From contig NZ_LQZT01000042.1 in NCBI RefSeq assembly GCF_001703635.1, positions 117,550-181,549 on the forward strand: a stretch of DNA of 64,000 nucleotides. Reading direction: 5' to 3'. Position 1 is the stretch's first letter; the number at the start of each line of letters is the position of its first letter. Below, one piece after another: positions 16,356-24,947 of this stretch. The position numbers were made by a program, and so were the translations under genes. The stretch is from Parahoeflea olei (GTDB lineage: Bacteria; Pseudomonadota; Alphaproteobacteria; Rhizobiales; Rhizobiaceae). The notes under the pieces were generated by a model. It made no database searches and had not been told where the DNA came from. It saw only the letters and a list, made by a program, of their open reading frames with translations.

Positions 16356-16727
16356 ATGAGCGTCATTGAGTGGAAGTCGATTGACGAGGAAAGATTGATC
16401 GGGTTCGTCGGTCAGGAGCATGCTTTCGACATCATGCCGTGGGAGGCTGAAGCCTATCGGTGGCCGTGGCAGTTGCAGATCAGAAGCGACATCTTCTGCC
16501 AAGGCGAGTTTGTAAGGGCGGCCAGATCACAGGAAGAAGCCAAGCTCCTTGCCGAGGATCTGACCAGGTATGTCTTCGTTGCCCTGGATGTCGTTCCTGC
16601 CGATCCCGACGTCGCGGCCGCCTTTTTCGTTCCCCGAGATGATCCGGAACGGAAAGCCGGAGATGAAATGATCCGGTCTCGACACAACTGGCTCCGCGAC
16701 ACCGGATGGTACGATCCGACAGTCTGA
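16356..16727 (+). CDS. Hypothetical 123-residue phage protein
   Basis: GGGAGGGTGAT precedes the ATG at 16356. The protein is acidic and Trp-rich (positions 5, 27, 33, 36, 111), with no cysteine cluster and no membrane segment. It stands alone between its own promoter-like element and a terminator, so it is a monocistronic accessory gene. No domain is recognised. Confidence 0.65.
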   Translation: MSVIEWKSIDEERLIGFVGQEHAFDIMPWEAEAYRWPWQLQIRSDIFCQGEFVRAARSQEEAKLLAEDLTRYVFVALDVVPADPDVAAAFFVPRDDPERKAGDEMIRSRHNWLRDTGWYDPTV

Positions 16728-16733
16728 CCCCAC

Positions 16734-16755
16734 AAGCCGCCTCCGGGCGGCTTTT
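16734..16755 (+). terminator. Rho-independent terminator
   Basis: AAGCCGCC pairs perfectly with GGCGGCTT around a TCCG loop, followed by a short T run. It starts seven bases after the stop of the gene ending at 16727. Confidence 0.85.
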
Positions 16756-16781
16756 CCATGCCCATCGAATCCTGCCGGCGT

Positions 16782-16810
16782 TTGCGCCGCGCACCGTCAG
16801 CGCACACCAT
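16782..16810 (+). promoter_or_regulatory. Promoter-like element, family member 3
   Basis: TTGCGC, 17 bases, CACCAT, embedded in the longer shared block that begins CTGCCGGCGTTTGCGC. The gene at 16841 starts 31 bases downstream, with GAGGAGGATGTG as its ribosome site. Confidence 0.6.
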
Positions 16811-16840
16811 TCTCCTGGGCACCGATATGAGGAGGATGTG

Positions 16841-17464
16841 ATGCCGGTACTGAATTTGAACGAAGACGAGAGGGGCGCAGTCGTTGCCGCCCTGCATCAC
16901 GAGCGTGTGCGCTTGACCGGAGAGTGGTCAAAGGCATTCGACGATGAGGAAGGCTCCGTGATCTATCGCGACAACGAGCTGGAGAGGCTGGCCAAGGCCA
17001 TTGATCTGACGACCGACCTCCGCCGGAAGGTCGAGGTCGCCGCAGATATCACCAAGTCTGCTTGGCATAACGAATATGGCTGGCTGCATCCCGTGAAGTC
17101 CATGGAAGCCGCGATCGCCGACTACGAGTCTGGTGAAGCCACACGTGAAGACGTCGCCGATGCTCTCGGTATCGATGTCGCTGAGCTGGATGCCGCGAAT
17201 GCGCGTGATCGGGCGCGGCAGGACCAAATTGCACCTGGCACCTGGACGACGCTGCCTGAAGGATACGATGTGGATGCCGATCCGTATGAAGTCACGGATC
17301 CGGAGGAGCCGAAGGTCAAGAGGATCGAGATCAAGATCGATGGCGTGACGCGGACTGTCTACAGCACCGATCGCAATATCGAAGAGCTTGAGAGAGCCTT
17401 GGTAGACCTGCAGATCGCGCAACGTGCCTATCTGGACGGCTGCGTGTCCGAAATGGTCTCCTAA
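16841..17464 (+). CDS. Hypothetical 207-residue phage protein
   Basis: A strong GGAGGATGTG ribosome site precedes the ATG at 16841; earlier in-frame starts lie upstream of the promoter-like element. The product is soluble and acidic, with helices rich in Glu/Arg (residues 8-75) and a C-terminal region after residue 150. No catalytic or binding motif stands out. It is a single-gene unit between a family promoter and the convergent hairpin at 17496. Confidence 0.65.
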   Translation: MPVLNLNEDERGAVVAALHHERVRLTGEWSKAFDDEEGSVIYRDNELERLAKAIDLTTDLRRKVEVAADITKSAWHNEYGWLHPVKSMEAAIADYESGEATREDVADALGIDVAELDAANARDRARQDQIAPGTWTTLPEGYDVDADPYEVTDPEEPKVKRIEIKIDGVTRTVYSTDRNIEELERALVDLQIAQRAYLDGCVSEMVS

Positions 17465-17495
17465 CTCGGCAATCTGTCCGTATCCGTCTCACACA

Positions 17496-17522
17496 CCGCC
17501 GCCCGGCTCACCAGCTCGGCGG
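17496..17522. terminator. Hairpin between convergent genes
   Basis: CCGCCG and CGGCGG form a stem with a partly self-complementary loop between the stop at 17464 and the end of the convergent gene at 17527. Neither strand has a long T run, so termination is possible but not certain. Confidence 0.4.
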
Positions 17523-17526
17523 CGGA

Positions 17527-17733
17527 TTACTTTCTAGGTCGCCCAGGACGCCGTGGCCGCCCTCCGAATATTCGACACACGAACCATGCTGCCGGTGTCG
17601 AGCACGCGACGACGTAGCCATCTCCTCGCAGATCCCCCAGCCATTCGCCCGTGGGATCGATGCTTTTCACACGATTGTAGCCGATCATGCTGGCTTCGAA
17701 GGTGTCGAACAGGAACTGCCGCTTCCGCGCCAT
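17527..17733 (-). CDS. Hypothetical 68-residue protein
   Basis: The ATG at 17733 lies two bases beyond the stop of the HNH gene. The product starts MARKRQFLFDTF and ends in a basic Gly/Pro/Arg tail. It is the downstream member of a two-gene minus-strand unit with the HNH protein and has no recognised domain. Confidence 0.45.
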   Translation of the reverse strand: MARKRQFLFDTFEASMIGYNRVKSIDPTGEWLGDLRGDGYVVACSTPAAWFVCRIFGGRPRRPGRPRK

Positions 17734-17735
17734 GG

Positions 17736-18095
17736 CTAGCGCTTCAACGCCCCAGCGTTCTTCCTGAAATTGCACTCGTAGCATTCGGCTTGGATGTTCG
17801 AGATGTCGTCTGTCCCGCCATGATAGACCGGGATCTTATGGCCCTTGGTCCAGACGTTCTTATAGCGGGGATCTGGGCGCTTCGGAATCTCTTCCCAAGG
17901 CCGATTGCATTCCGCGCAGGCTAAGCTTGTAGCAAGGAGCGCTTTCCACTCGGCAGCGGTATGCTTCCCCCCGTTTGCCTTCATCCTCGCCTGGCGAACC
18001 TTCCCTCGGGCATTCCGGCAATCCATGCAGCGATCCCAACCATTGAAGCGAGTTCCGCCGCACTTGGTGCATGTCTTGATGTTGATCGCGTCCAT
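17736..18095 (-). CDS. HNH endonuclease
   Basis: The 119-residue protein has an N-terminal zinc ribbon (CTKCGG then CMDC near residues 9-26) and a C-terminal HNH core: CAECNRPWE near 60, GHKIPVYHGGTDD near 84 and ECYECNFRK near 104, which supplies the metal-binding His, the Asn and the structural Cys pairs. Small free-standing HNH proteins in phages either help terminase cutting or act as homing endonucleases. It lies 1.8 kb before the packaging genes but on the opposite strand, so a terminase partner role is possible but unproven. Confidence 0.85.
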   Translation of the reverse strand: MDAINIKTCTKCGGTRFNGWDRCMDCRNARGKVRQARMKANGGKHTAAEWKALLATSLACAECNRPWEEIPKRPDPRYKNVWTKGHKIPVYHGGTDDISNIQAECYECNFRKNAGALKR

Positions 18096-18146
18096 TCCTG
18101 CCCCACCGAATCATAGAAACCGCGATCATACGATTTACGCCGGCGT

Positions 18147-18175
18147 TTGCGCCACGCGCCGCCAGCGCACACCAT
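18147..18175 (+). promoter_or_regulatory. Promoter-like element, family member 4
   Basis: TTGCGC, 17 bases, CACCAT, nearly identical over about 40 bases to the element at 16782. The five-gene overlapping operon at 18203-19719 starts 28 bases downstream. Confidence 0.6.
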
Positions 18176-18202
18176 TCTCGTATCCGAAACGAGGAGGATG
18201 GG

Positions 18203-18583
18203 ATGGCCGACGAATTCAAATCACCGCAGCCGGGCACGCTGCTCGAGATGCCAGATGGCTGGGACGTGCTCTACGCAACCGCTGGAAAGCAGCCAGCACT
18301 GACCGACGAGCGGATCCTGCAGATCGCTGAACGGCACCGTAATCATGTGCTGACGGCGCAGTCGGGGACGAGGTTCGACGTCATCGAGCACAAGGACTTG
18401 GTGGCGTTCGCGCGGGAAGTTGAGCGGGCGGTGATCAGGCAGCAGGTGATGGGCCTCGTGGAAACAGTCGCGCGACTGAAGCGTGAAAACAACCAGCTCC
18501 ACTGGGAGGTCGCCAACGCCAAGCGCGAGCGCGATGTCGCTGAAGACAGATACGAGGCAATTCGTGCTGGAGTTGCGGCATGA
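18203..18583 (+). CDS. Hypothetical 126-residue protein with C-terminal coiled coil
   Basis: GAGGAGGATGGG precedes the ATG. The N-terminal half is globular; residues 65-120 are a continuous charged helix (VARLKRENNQLHWEV and onward) with a clear heptad pattern, probably a dimeric coiled coil. It overlaps the next gene as ATGA and begins a five-gene coupled operon. No family is recognised. Confidence 0.65.
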   Translation: MADEFKSPQPGTLLEMPDGWDVLYATAGKQPALTDERILQIAERHRNHVLTAQSGTRFDVIEHKDLVAFAREVERAVIRQQVMGLVETVARLKRENNQLHWEVANAKRERDVAEDRYEAIRAGVAA

Positions 18584-18960
18584 GCAGCTTCCTGAATAGC
18601 CAGAACCGCATCGAGTTCACTCCTGATCCGCTCGGCGGCGTAATCGACCCAGAAGGCTGTCACTGCGAAAGCGAGAGCGATGCCGTCATGCACTATCTCG
18701 TCGGCAGCACTGGTGGCTTCCGCGATGATGTCTTCGGCTTCGTTGCAAGTGTCCTGCGCGATATTGGTACGGGACATGGTGACGGTCTCCGGGGTATCGC
18801 CGAGATCATCCAGCGAGATCCACGAGTTGCTGCCGAGTTTGTCGCGAACGTTCTCGCACACGGCAATCTCCTCGAGTGCGCTGGCTTCGTCTACTGGACG
18901 ACGCCGCGTGGGGAGCAGTGGGTCGAGATTGCCGATAAAGGTGCGGGAGAGCAGGCATGA
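18580..18960 (+). CDS. Hypothetical 126-residue protein
   Basis: The start overlaps the previous stop and the stop overlaps the next start, both as ATGA. The product has a CHCES motif near residue 27 and an otherwise hydrophobic, helical C-terminal half (residues 60-115). A single Cys/His pair is not enough to claim metal binding. Unknown function. Confidence 0.55.
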   Translation: MSSFLNSQNRIEFTPDPLGGVIDPEGCHCESESDAVMHYLVGSTGGFRDDVFGFVASVLRDIGTGHGDGLRGIAEIIQRDPRVAAEFVANVLAHGNLLECAGFVYWTTPRGEQWVEIADKGAGEQA

Positions 18961-19220
18961 CAAACGAATTCATCAGACACGACCCACTGTCCCGGCATCC
19001 GGAAGAAGTTCGGGATCGCATCCGTCAGCTCTACCTGCGCGCCAACCAGATCGCTCTCGCCGTCGAGGATGGCGTTGATCTCGATGTCCTGTCGGATCGC
19101 GCCGGTGTCGGACGTCAGGCCATCATCGAGATCATGCATGGGCATATCCACGACGTCGACGAGCCGACCATCAAAGCTATCGAGGATGCGGTGGCGGGCA
19201 TCGTTGGAGCAGCGGCATGA
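18957..19220 (+). CDS. Small helix-turn-helix-like protein
   Basis: Residues 36-75 of this 87-residue protein read as a possible helix-turn-helix (DLDVLSDRAGVGRQAIIEIM followed by a third helix near IKAIEDAV), similar in spacing to small XRE-like regulators. The first 35 residues are a charged helical extension. It is the third of five coupled genes and may regulate the operon or the late region that follows. The HTH call is by eye. Confidence 0.55.
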   Translation: MTNEFIRHDPLSRHPEEVRDRIRQLYLRANQIALAVEDGVDLDVLSDRAGVGRQAIIEIMHGHIHDVDEPTIKAIEDAVAGIVGAAA

Positions 19221-19435
19221 GCGATCTCGAATTCATCAAGCGGCTGCCGAAGCGGATCTCGCACAAATCCGACGGCGGTCTCGTGGAAATGTATCGGGCC
19301 ACTGCTGACGGTCTCTACTACATTGAAACTGGCGATCCGTGCTGCGAACCGACGATGTCGTGGGAGAGCTGGGTCGCATTCGCCCGGGAGATCATCGCGG
19401 CCGATGATGCTGCGCGTGCGGGAGGTGGGGTATGA
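19217..19435 (+). CDS. Hypothetical 72-residue protein
   Basis: ATGA overlaps join it to both neighbours. The product, beginning MSDLEFIKRLPKRISHK, has several Trp and acidic residues and no recognised motif. Its reality rests on the overlap chain and the shared operon. Confidence 0.55.
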   Translation: MSDLEFIKRLPKRISHKSDGGLVEMYRATADGLYYIETGDPCCEPTMSWESWVAFAREIIAADDAARAGGGV

Positions 19436-19719
19436 ACCCGTCTCCATACACAGCCGACTTCCTGCTCGACATCGCGAAGAGCGCCCCATTCCCTCACGCC
19501 GTCCCTGAGGTGCAGTGGCATTCGACACTGACCTTCGACGCTCGTGACGGCTGGCAGGTGTCTGTCTTTTACGATGGTGACGAGTTTGACTACATCGCGC
19601 ACTTCATTACGCCTGGCGGCAACGTGATCGATCCATGGGCTTGGCCTGACGCGGATCAGGATGAACACGCGCCGTTCGCATACGGCGACAAAGAGCGGAT
19701 CATCTTCTGGCGGCCATGA
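19432..19719 (+). CDS. Hypothetical 95-residue protein, last gene before the packaging module
   Basis: The start overlaps the previous stop as ATGA. The protein is acidic and rich in aromatic residues, with a segment around residues 30-65 that looks like antiparallel strands (LTFDARDGWQVSVFYDGDEF). It closes the accessory operon; a 174-base gap with the presumed cos region follows. Function unknown. Confidence 0.55.
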   Translation: MNPSPYTADFLLDIAKSAPFPHAVPEVQWHSTLTFDARDGWQVSVFYDGDEFDYIAHFITPGGNVIDPWAWPDADQDEHAPFAYGDKERIIFWRP

Positions 19720-19753
19720 ACCGCCCGGAGGCTCCTGAGGGGGTGTGACCAGT

Positions 19754-19766
19754 GCGGGTAATTCGC
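19754..19766. other. Candidate cos region
   Basis: The gap 19720-19893 has no gene. It contains GCGGGTAATTCGC, similar in layout to the lambda cos nick region (GCGGGTTTTCGC) and in the expected place just upstream of the small terminase gene. The lambda-type GpA terminase makes a cos mechanism likely, but the exact site is a guess. Confidence 0.3.
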
Positions 19767-19837
19767 GACCCCAGTCGATCACTCCGCCGAAATTTCTGAA
19801 ATCTGATTCAACATCAGCACCCTCCATCACCTGCGTT

Positions 19838-19848
19838 GAATCTTGCAG
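19838..19848 (+). repeat. GAATCTTGCAG dispersed repeat, copy 1
   Basis: Intergenic copy, 46 bases before the small terminase start codon and next to the presumed cos region. The preceding bases are TT rather than the TC or CTC of most copies. Confidence 0.85.
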
Positions 19849-19893
19849 ACGGTGACCGCCTGCTAGTCCCAGCAACCACGGGACTTTTCATTC

Positions 19894-20517
19894 ATGGCAC
19901 CACGCAGATCCAAGACCGACCCCTTGCTGAAATCGGCCGAATCCGGGTCGCACCCCTCGCTCACGATCGACGAGGATTCAGCACCCGCAGGCGGCGCAAG
20001 AAACTCCCCGAACTCAAGGCAGATGTCGCTCAAGCAGCTAGCAGCCTTCCTCAATCGTGACCGCAATACGGTGATGAAATACCTGGATCAAGGCATGCCG
20101 TCAGTTGAACAGGCGGACAGAGACCGCGGTATCGCATGGGTGATCGATTCCGCGGAGGCAGTCCGGTGGCTCGAGGAACGTGCGGCTCGCAACGTCGCCG
20201 AGAAGCTGGGTGGCGACACGAAGTCCGTGACCAAGGATGAAGCCGAGCGCCGAGACTGGGTGGCGCGCATGGTCATCCGCGAGAAGGACGCCGCTGAGAG
20301 CATCGGCATGGTCGCCAAGATCCACGACATGCTCGATCTCATGCGCCAGGACTATGTCGAACTGACCCTCAGGCTTGGTGCCATCCCAGACACCATCGCG
20401 GGAAAGGTCGACTCCAAGATTTCGGCCAGAGTGCGCGCCATCGCCGATGAACAGATCCAGAGCGCGCTCAAGGCACTCGTCGCCGTGGATGAGGCTCAGA
20501 AGCGGCACAAGGGCTGA
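19894..20517 (+). CDS. Terminase small subunit (Nu1-like)
   Basis: The 207-residue protein has a winged-helix-like DNA-binding region at residues 44-70 (MSLKQLAAFLNRDRNTVMKY), typical of Nu1-type small terminases that bind cos DNA, then a long helical part ending in a basic tail. It directly precedes the large subunit by three bases. No clear Shine-Dalgarno lies before 19894; an internal ATG at the start of the HTH segment is an alternative start. Confidence 0.8.
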   Translation: MAPRRSKTDPLLKSAESGSHPSLTIDEDSAPAGGARNSPNSRQMSLKQLAAFLNRDRNTVMKYLDQGMPSVEQADRDRGIAWVIDSAEAVRWLEERAARNVAEKLGGDTKSVTKDEAERRDWVARMVIREKDAAESIGMVAKIHDMLDLMRQDYVELTLRLGAIPDTIAGKVDSKISARVRAIADEQIQSALKALVAVDEAQKRHKG

Positions 20518-20520
20518 TCT

Positions 20521-22707
20521 ATGACCCTGAACCTGCACGACATCAGAGCGGAGGCCACCGAACTCCTGGCGACATCGGACTTCGCCGAGGGACTGCAGGA
20601 GTTCAAGCAGCTTCTCGCGGTGTACCGCGCCACCTACCTAAAATGGCCAGAACGGCCACCGTTCGTCGATTGGGTCTATGATAACGTTCACTTGACCGCA
20701 CAGGAGTCATCCCGTGCCGGTCCCATGCGCCTCTCAGTCTACCAGCGCGCGATTGGGAACGCAGTCTTCCATGACCATCACTGCCGACAGGTTACAGTCC
20801 TCAAGGGCGTCCAGATCGGCTACTCCAAGCTCCTTCGCGTCATCTTCGCATACTGCGTGGCTGTTCTGGCGAAGCGTATATCCGTGGTCTTTCCGACAGA
20901 AGGCGACACGAAACGCTTCTTTGATGACGAAATCGCGTCCCTTTACAGCAGCGTGCGCGCGGTCGCCGACATCATCCGTCAGCCCAAGCGTGGTGAGCCT
21001 GCAAGTACTTTGTCAGAACAGCGGTATGCGAACGGGGCGATCGCCTATCTCCGCGCCGCCTTCAACGAAGACAGCCTCCAGTCGTTCACCTCCTGGCTCC
21101 AGCTTGCCGACGAGGCCGACCGAGATGGTTGGCAGCCGCGTGGCCATTCCGCAGGCGACAAGGTTTCACAGCTCCGCAACCGCGGTACCGACTTCGTGGA
21201 CTCGAAGCTGATCATCGGGTCCACGCCAGGCATCCGCGACATCTCGGTCGTGTGGCGGGAATGGCAGACAAGCGACAAACGCAAGCTGTTCATCACCTGC
21301 CCCAAGTGCCGGACGACGCAGGAACTGCGGTGGGGGAGCAACAAGACGCGGTACGGATTCCGGTGGGATCTGGATGAGCACGGCCATGTCGAGCGTGCCT
21401 ACTACAAGTGCGACACCGACCGCGACTGCTTCATTCGGGAGGACGAGAAGGAAGCCATTATCGAAGCCGGTGAGTATCGCCCGACGGCGGTACCGACCCA
21501 GCCGGGCAACGTCGGCATCCACGCGCCTTCATGGATATCGATGTCGCCTGGTGCCGCCTGGAAGACGCTTGCACAGCAGTGGCTGGAGGCGCAGGGCGAC
21601 CCGCAGAAGCTGAAGGAGTTCGTGACCTTCAAGATGGCGGAGCCCTGGGACGACATCGGCCAGGGCATCGACGAACATGCGGTGTCGACCCTGTTCAAGG
21701 ATTACCCGGAGGAGATCCCCGACGATGTCGTGGTGCTAACAGCAGGAGGCGACACGCAGCGCAACAAGGAGGGCAAGGGCACAGGATTCGAGATCCCGAG
21801 CCGTGAATTCTCCGTGGTCGGCTGGACGCGCTACGGACAGATGCGCGTGATCGGCCACTACAAGTTCCTCGGCAAACCCGGAGACGCGTCTTCCGACGAG
21901 GAGGTCAGGACCTTCATCCGGAGGAAATGGAAACGGCGCGACGGCCGCACCATGCAGGTCATCGCCACGGCCATGGACTCGAACGGCGGCTTCGCTGACG
22001 AGGTGCGCACGTTCGCCGCATCGTTCCGCGGAGAGCGCGTCTGGGCGATCATCGGCGACAACAAGGCCAAGGGAACCCGCAGTACCTACGTCTGGCCAGC
22101 GAAGGCGACCACCAACAAGATCAAGCGTACGCAGTTCTACCGTATCGACTCCGGCCTCGCGAAGGACGCGGTCTTCAGGCTCATGCAGCAGGACGGCGAC
22201 TACGCACCCATGTTCCCGCGCTCGATGCCGCCGGACTACCTTGAGAAGCTCCTTTGCGAGGAGCGGAAGAAGCTCAAGACGGGCGATTACTGGCAGCCGA
22301 AGCGCGGGCGCCGCGCGGAAGAGGAATGGGTCTGCCTCGCATACGCCTACGCCGCTCTCAAGGGTCTGCAGCTTTCTGACACCGGGGCGTGGGGCGACTT
22401 GAATCTTGCAGCCACTACCCTCGGGATACCGGAGACGATCCACGATCCGGAGACGGGAGAGCTCGGCTATCGCGGCATCGACATGTCGGCACACGCACAA
22501 GAGCGTCGTGCGGCTGCCGGTCCGCTTCTAGCCGAACCCGAGAAGCCGAAGCGAGGATCCCCGGCGAAAGCGCAAGCCCCGGAGCAGACGGCTGATCCCC
22601 CAGTGGCTCAGGTCGCGCCCAAGCCGACGAAGTCGACCCTCGTCGAGGTGCAACAGCAGCCTCGCAGGGTCATGAAGCAGATTAAAGCGGGATGGCCGCG
22701 GAGGTAG
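20521..22707 (+). CDS. Terminase large subunit, GpA family
   Basis: The motor and nuclease of DNA packaging. At 728 residues it fits lambda gpA-type terminases. The N-terminal ATPase carries KGVQIGYSKLLR (adenine/Walker-like region near residue 96), VFPTEGDTKRF near 122 and LADEADRD (Walker B) near 195. A zinc-like cluster (CPKCRTTQELRW, then CDTDRDC) spans 259-302. The nuclease half has AGGDTQRN near 408 and MDSNGGFADEV near 484. The C-terminal 60 residues are Pro/Lys-rich, likely for portal docking. One dispersed repeat lies inside the gene at 22401. Confidence 0.92.
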   Translation: MTLNLHDIRAEATELLATSDFAEGLQEFKQLLAVYRATYLKWPERPPFVDWVYDNVHLTAQESSRAGPMRLSVYQRAIGNAVFHDHHCRQVTVLKGVQIGYSKLLRVIFAYCVAVLAKRISVVFPTEGDTKRFFDDEIASLYSSVRAVADIIRQPKRGEPASTLSEQRYANGAIAYLRAAFNEDSLQSFTSWLQLADEADRDGWQPRGHSAGDKVSQLRNRGTDFVDSKLIIGSTPGIRDISVVWREWQTSDKRKLFITCPKCRTTQELRWGSNKTRYGFRWDLDEHGHVERAYYKCDTDRDCFIREDEKEAIIEAGEYRPTAVPTQPGNVGIHAPSWISMSPGAAWKTLAQQWLEAQGDPQKLKEFVTFKMAEPWDDIGQGIDEHAVSTLFKDYPEEIPDDVVVLTAGGDTQRNKEGKGTGFEIPSREFSVVGWTRYGQMRVIGHYKFLGKPGDASSDEEVRTFIRRKWKRRDGRTMQVIATAMDSNGGFADEVRTFAASFRGERVWAIIGDNKAKGTRSTYVWPAKATTNKIKRTQFYRIDSGLAKDAVFRLMQQDGDYAPMFPRSMPPDYLEKLLCEERKKLKTGDYWQPKRGRRAEEEWVCLAYAYAALKGLQLSDTGAWGDLNLAATTLGIPETIHDPETGELGYRGIDMSAHAQERRAAAGPLLAEPEKPKRGSPAKAQAPEQTADPPVAQVAPKPTKSTLVEVQQQPRRVMKQIKAGWPRR
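22401..22411 (+). repeat. GAATCTTGCAG dispersed repeat, copy 2
   Basis: Inside the large terminase gene, read there as codons for LNLA. The same bases are read in a different frame at copy 4, so protein constraint does not explain the repeat. Confidence 0.85.
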
Positions 22708-22708
22708 C

Positions 22709-22969
22709 ATGAATAGGTTTGGTGAGCTTTGGTCGGCTCTTGAGATCAGGGAAGCGATCCTCGCTCTCGAGCAGGGAATTTCGACAGGAGCCGCGTCGGT
22801 ATCCACCGCAGGCCCCGGCGGCGGCACCGTCACATGGACGTCGCGCGACAACTACAAAGCAATCTTGTCCGACCTTTATGCCGCCTGGGATCGCAAGAAC
22901 TCGCCCGACATCCCCGCCGAGCAGCCAGCTCTCCGCCGTATCCGCCAGATCTCGAAGAGGGGCTGGTAA
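22709..22969 (+). CDS. gpW-like head-tail joining protein
   Basis: This 86-residue protein between terminase and portal has the size, position and pattern of lambda gpW: an N-terminal helix with REAILALEQGI, a beta hairpin (VSTAGPGGGTVTWTS), and a second helix with YKAILSDLYAAW. gpW plugs the portal and forms the site for tail attachment. Similarity is by fold pattern rather than sequence identity. Confidence 0.75.
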   Translation: MNRFGELWSALEIREAILALEQGISTGAASVSTAGPGGGTVTWTSRDNYKAILSDLYAAWDRKNSPDIPAEQPALRRIRQISKRGW

Positions 22970-22970
22970 C

Positions 22971-24575
22971 ATGGCCGCTCGCACTTCGACCACCAAATTC
23001 GCCAAGTCCTCGACAGCCATCTCGACCGTCGCCAAGGCGGTATCTCGCTTCGTCCCGCGCGGCATCGTCCGTCAGTTCCAATCCGATCTCGGCGGAAGCT
23101 TCGGGTTCGGCGCCTCGCGCACATATTACGAAGCCGCCAGCAACAGCCCTTCGATCGAGTACGCGCCCGACTACGGCCCCAACGCCGCCAATGGCGAACT
23201 CCAGAAGATCCAGCGCCGGTCCCGGTGGACCTTCGCGAATGACGGCTTCTGGGCGAATGCTTGCCGCCAGGTAGCGAACAATGTCGTTGGCTACGGCATC
23301 AAGCCGAGGATCAAGGATCCTGTCCTGCGCAAGCTCTGGCGGCGATGGGAACGCGAGGCGGATGCCCGCGGCGTTCTCAATCTGCATCTGATGGCGCATG
23401 CGTTGATGTCGACCGAGGCAAGAGACGGCGAGGCCTTCGTCCGCTTCCGTCCGCGGCGCAAGGAAGACATGCGTTCCGGCGTTCCTCTGCAGCTTCAGCC
23501 TCTCGAATCCGAATACGTGCCGCCCGAAAAGAACGAGTTGGCTCCGAACGGAAACATCATCATCAGCGGCGTCGAAAAGAACATGATCGACCGCGTGGAC
23601 GCGTATTGGATGTACGAGTACCACCCGCGCGATTTCGCCCGGATCGACAAGCGGTCGTTCCTGCCGAAAAGGGTTCCCGCCTCTGAAGTGCTGCACCTTT
23701 ACCGCCCTGACAGGATGGAGGCCATGCGCGGCTTTCCGTGGGGTGCGCCCGCTCTTAACAAATCCGAGAGCCTCAAGACCTACGACGAGGCCGAGTTGGA
23801 GCGCAAGAAAGGCCAAGCCATGCACGGCGGATTCATCAAGCCTCCGCTTGGTGAGAACGGCAAGCCAACACTCGGCGTTGACGGTGTCGACAACAATGGC
23901 ATCGACTTCGCGGGCATGACTCCCGGAACCTGGACCGTGATGGACCCCGGATACGAAGTCGAGTTCTCCCAACCGCAGGGCACCGATCAGAACTACCCGC
24001 TCTATCGTCGCGAGGGCATGACCGAGGTCGCAGTCTGCTTCGGCTTGTCGGTCGAACACGTCACGCTCAATTTCGAGAAGCTGAATGACAGGCAGTGGCG
24101 CGCCAACAATCTCGAAGTGACCCGCGCTATCGAAGCCAATCAGGAATTGATGATCTCGCAGTTCTACCGCCCGGTCTGGAAGCGCTTCGTAGACGCTTGT
24201 TACCTCGCGGATCTGTGGAAGCCGGAGCCGGACAAGACCCTCGACGACTACTACGACGTCGAATTCATGCCGCCCGCACGGGGCCACATACACCCCGTGC
24301 AAGAAGTCGCCGCTCTTAAGGAAGCGATCCGCATCGGCGTGATCTCCCGGAAGCGAGTTGCCTCGATGTTTGGCGACGACGTCGAGGACATTGACGAAGA
24401 GAACGCTCTCGACCAGCAGCGCGCGATGCGTCTCGGCCTCAAGTACGACGTCTACGGCGGTCTCGAGGGCCTGGATTTCAACGCCATCCTGCAGTCGTCG
24501 ATGGTCGAGGACGAACTGCAGAATCTCGACGGATCCGGCGCATCGGATCCGGGATCGATCATGTCGGCGGGGTGA
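22971..24575 (+). CDS. Portal protein, lambda gpB family
   Basis: The dodecameric portal is the channel for DNA packaging and the connector to the tail. The 534-residue product has the family's YEAASNSPSIEYAPDY near residue 45, an RSRWTFANDGFW segment near 84 and VGYGIKPRI near 103, then VLHLYRPDRMEAMRGFPW near 240 and the long C-terminal helical part. The ATG at 22971 abuts the gpW-like stop; an earlier in-frame start would overlap that gene completely. Confidence 0.92.
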   Translation: MAARTSTTKFAKSSTAISTVAKAVSRFVPRGIVRQFQSDLGGSFGFGASRTYYEAASNSPSIEYAPDYGPNAANGELQKIQRRSRWTFANDGFWANACRQVANNVVGYGIKPRIKDPVLRKLWRRWEREADARGVLNLHLMAHALMSTEARDGEAFVRFRPRRKEDMRSGVPLQLQPLESEYVPPEKNELAPNGNIIISGVEKNMIDRVDAYWMYEYHPRDFARIDKRSFLPKRVPASEVLHLYRPDRMEAMRGFPWGAPALNKSESLKTYDEAELERKKGQAMHGGFIKPPLGENGKPTLGVDGVDNNGIDFAGMTPGTWTVMDPGYEVEFSQPQGTDQNYPLYRREGMTEVAVCFGLSVEHVTLNFEKLNDRQWRANNLEVTRAIEANQELMISQFYRPVWKRFVDACYLADLWKPEPDKTLDDYYDVEFMPPARGHIHPVQEVAALKEAIRIGVISRKRVASMFGDDVEDIDEENALDQQRAMRLGLKYDVYGGLEGLDFNAILQSSMVEDELQNLDGSGASDPGSIMSAG

Positions 24576-24758
24576 TCCGAAATCCCGCCGCTGCCAGTCA
24601 AAAACTCATGCATATGTCCGTGATTGCGGATTTGCAACAATAGCGAAGTCGCTGAAAGAAAACGGCTATTCTCTGCGGATTTAGGCACAGAAATCGTTGA
24701 CGGAAGGAACGAGGTCCGGTTCCCTGGGTCCGTACTCAACGGCAAAGGAGTTAGTGCT

Positions 24759-24947
24759 GTGTACCTCTGCGACTTCATGACCTTCGACGGTCAGCGTTTT
24801 TTCATCAGTGCGGACCTCCGCACGACCCGCGTCCGCATCGAGCCCGTTACGAACGAGGCGTTCGAAACTTTCATCCGCGCTATCCTCGCGCCGATTGATG
24901 CCGACTCCATCTCGATCGTGGCATCGGAATCGGAGGTGTCGGCATGA
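24759..24947 (+). CDS. Hypothetical 62-residue protein with GTG start
   Basis: A strong AAAGGAG lies eight bases before the GTG at 24759, so the longer frame starting at 24624 is rejected. The product begins MYLCDFMTFDGQRFFISAD and is a small alpha/beta protein. Its stop overlaps the start of the next gene. It forms, with that gene, an insert between portal and protease that lambda lacks. Unknown function. Confidence 0.5.
   Translation: MYLCDFMTFDGQRFFISADLRTTRVRIEPVTNEAFETFIRAILAPIDADSISIVASESEVSA

Noticed and set aside
22830..24302. 490-residue open frame antiparallel to the portal gene
   Set aside because: It has no ribosome site, reads as a GC-skew shadow of the portal codons, and shows no domain. 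The same applies to long antisense frames under the capsid (26921-28165), hisD (52226-53785) and murA genes.
24624..24758. N-terminal extension of the gene at 24759
   Set aside because: A strong AAAGGAG directly before the GTG at 24759 and the lack of any site near 24624 favour the short form.
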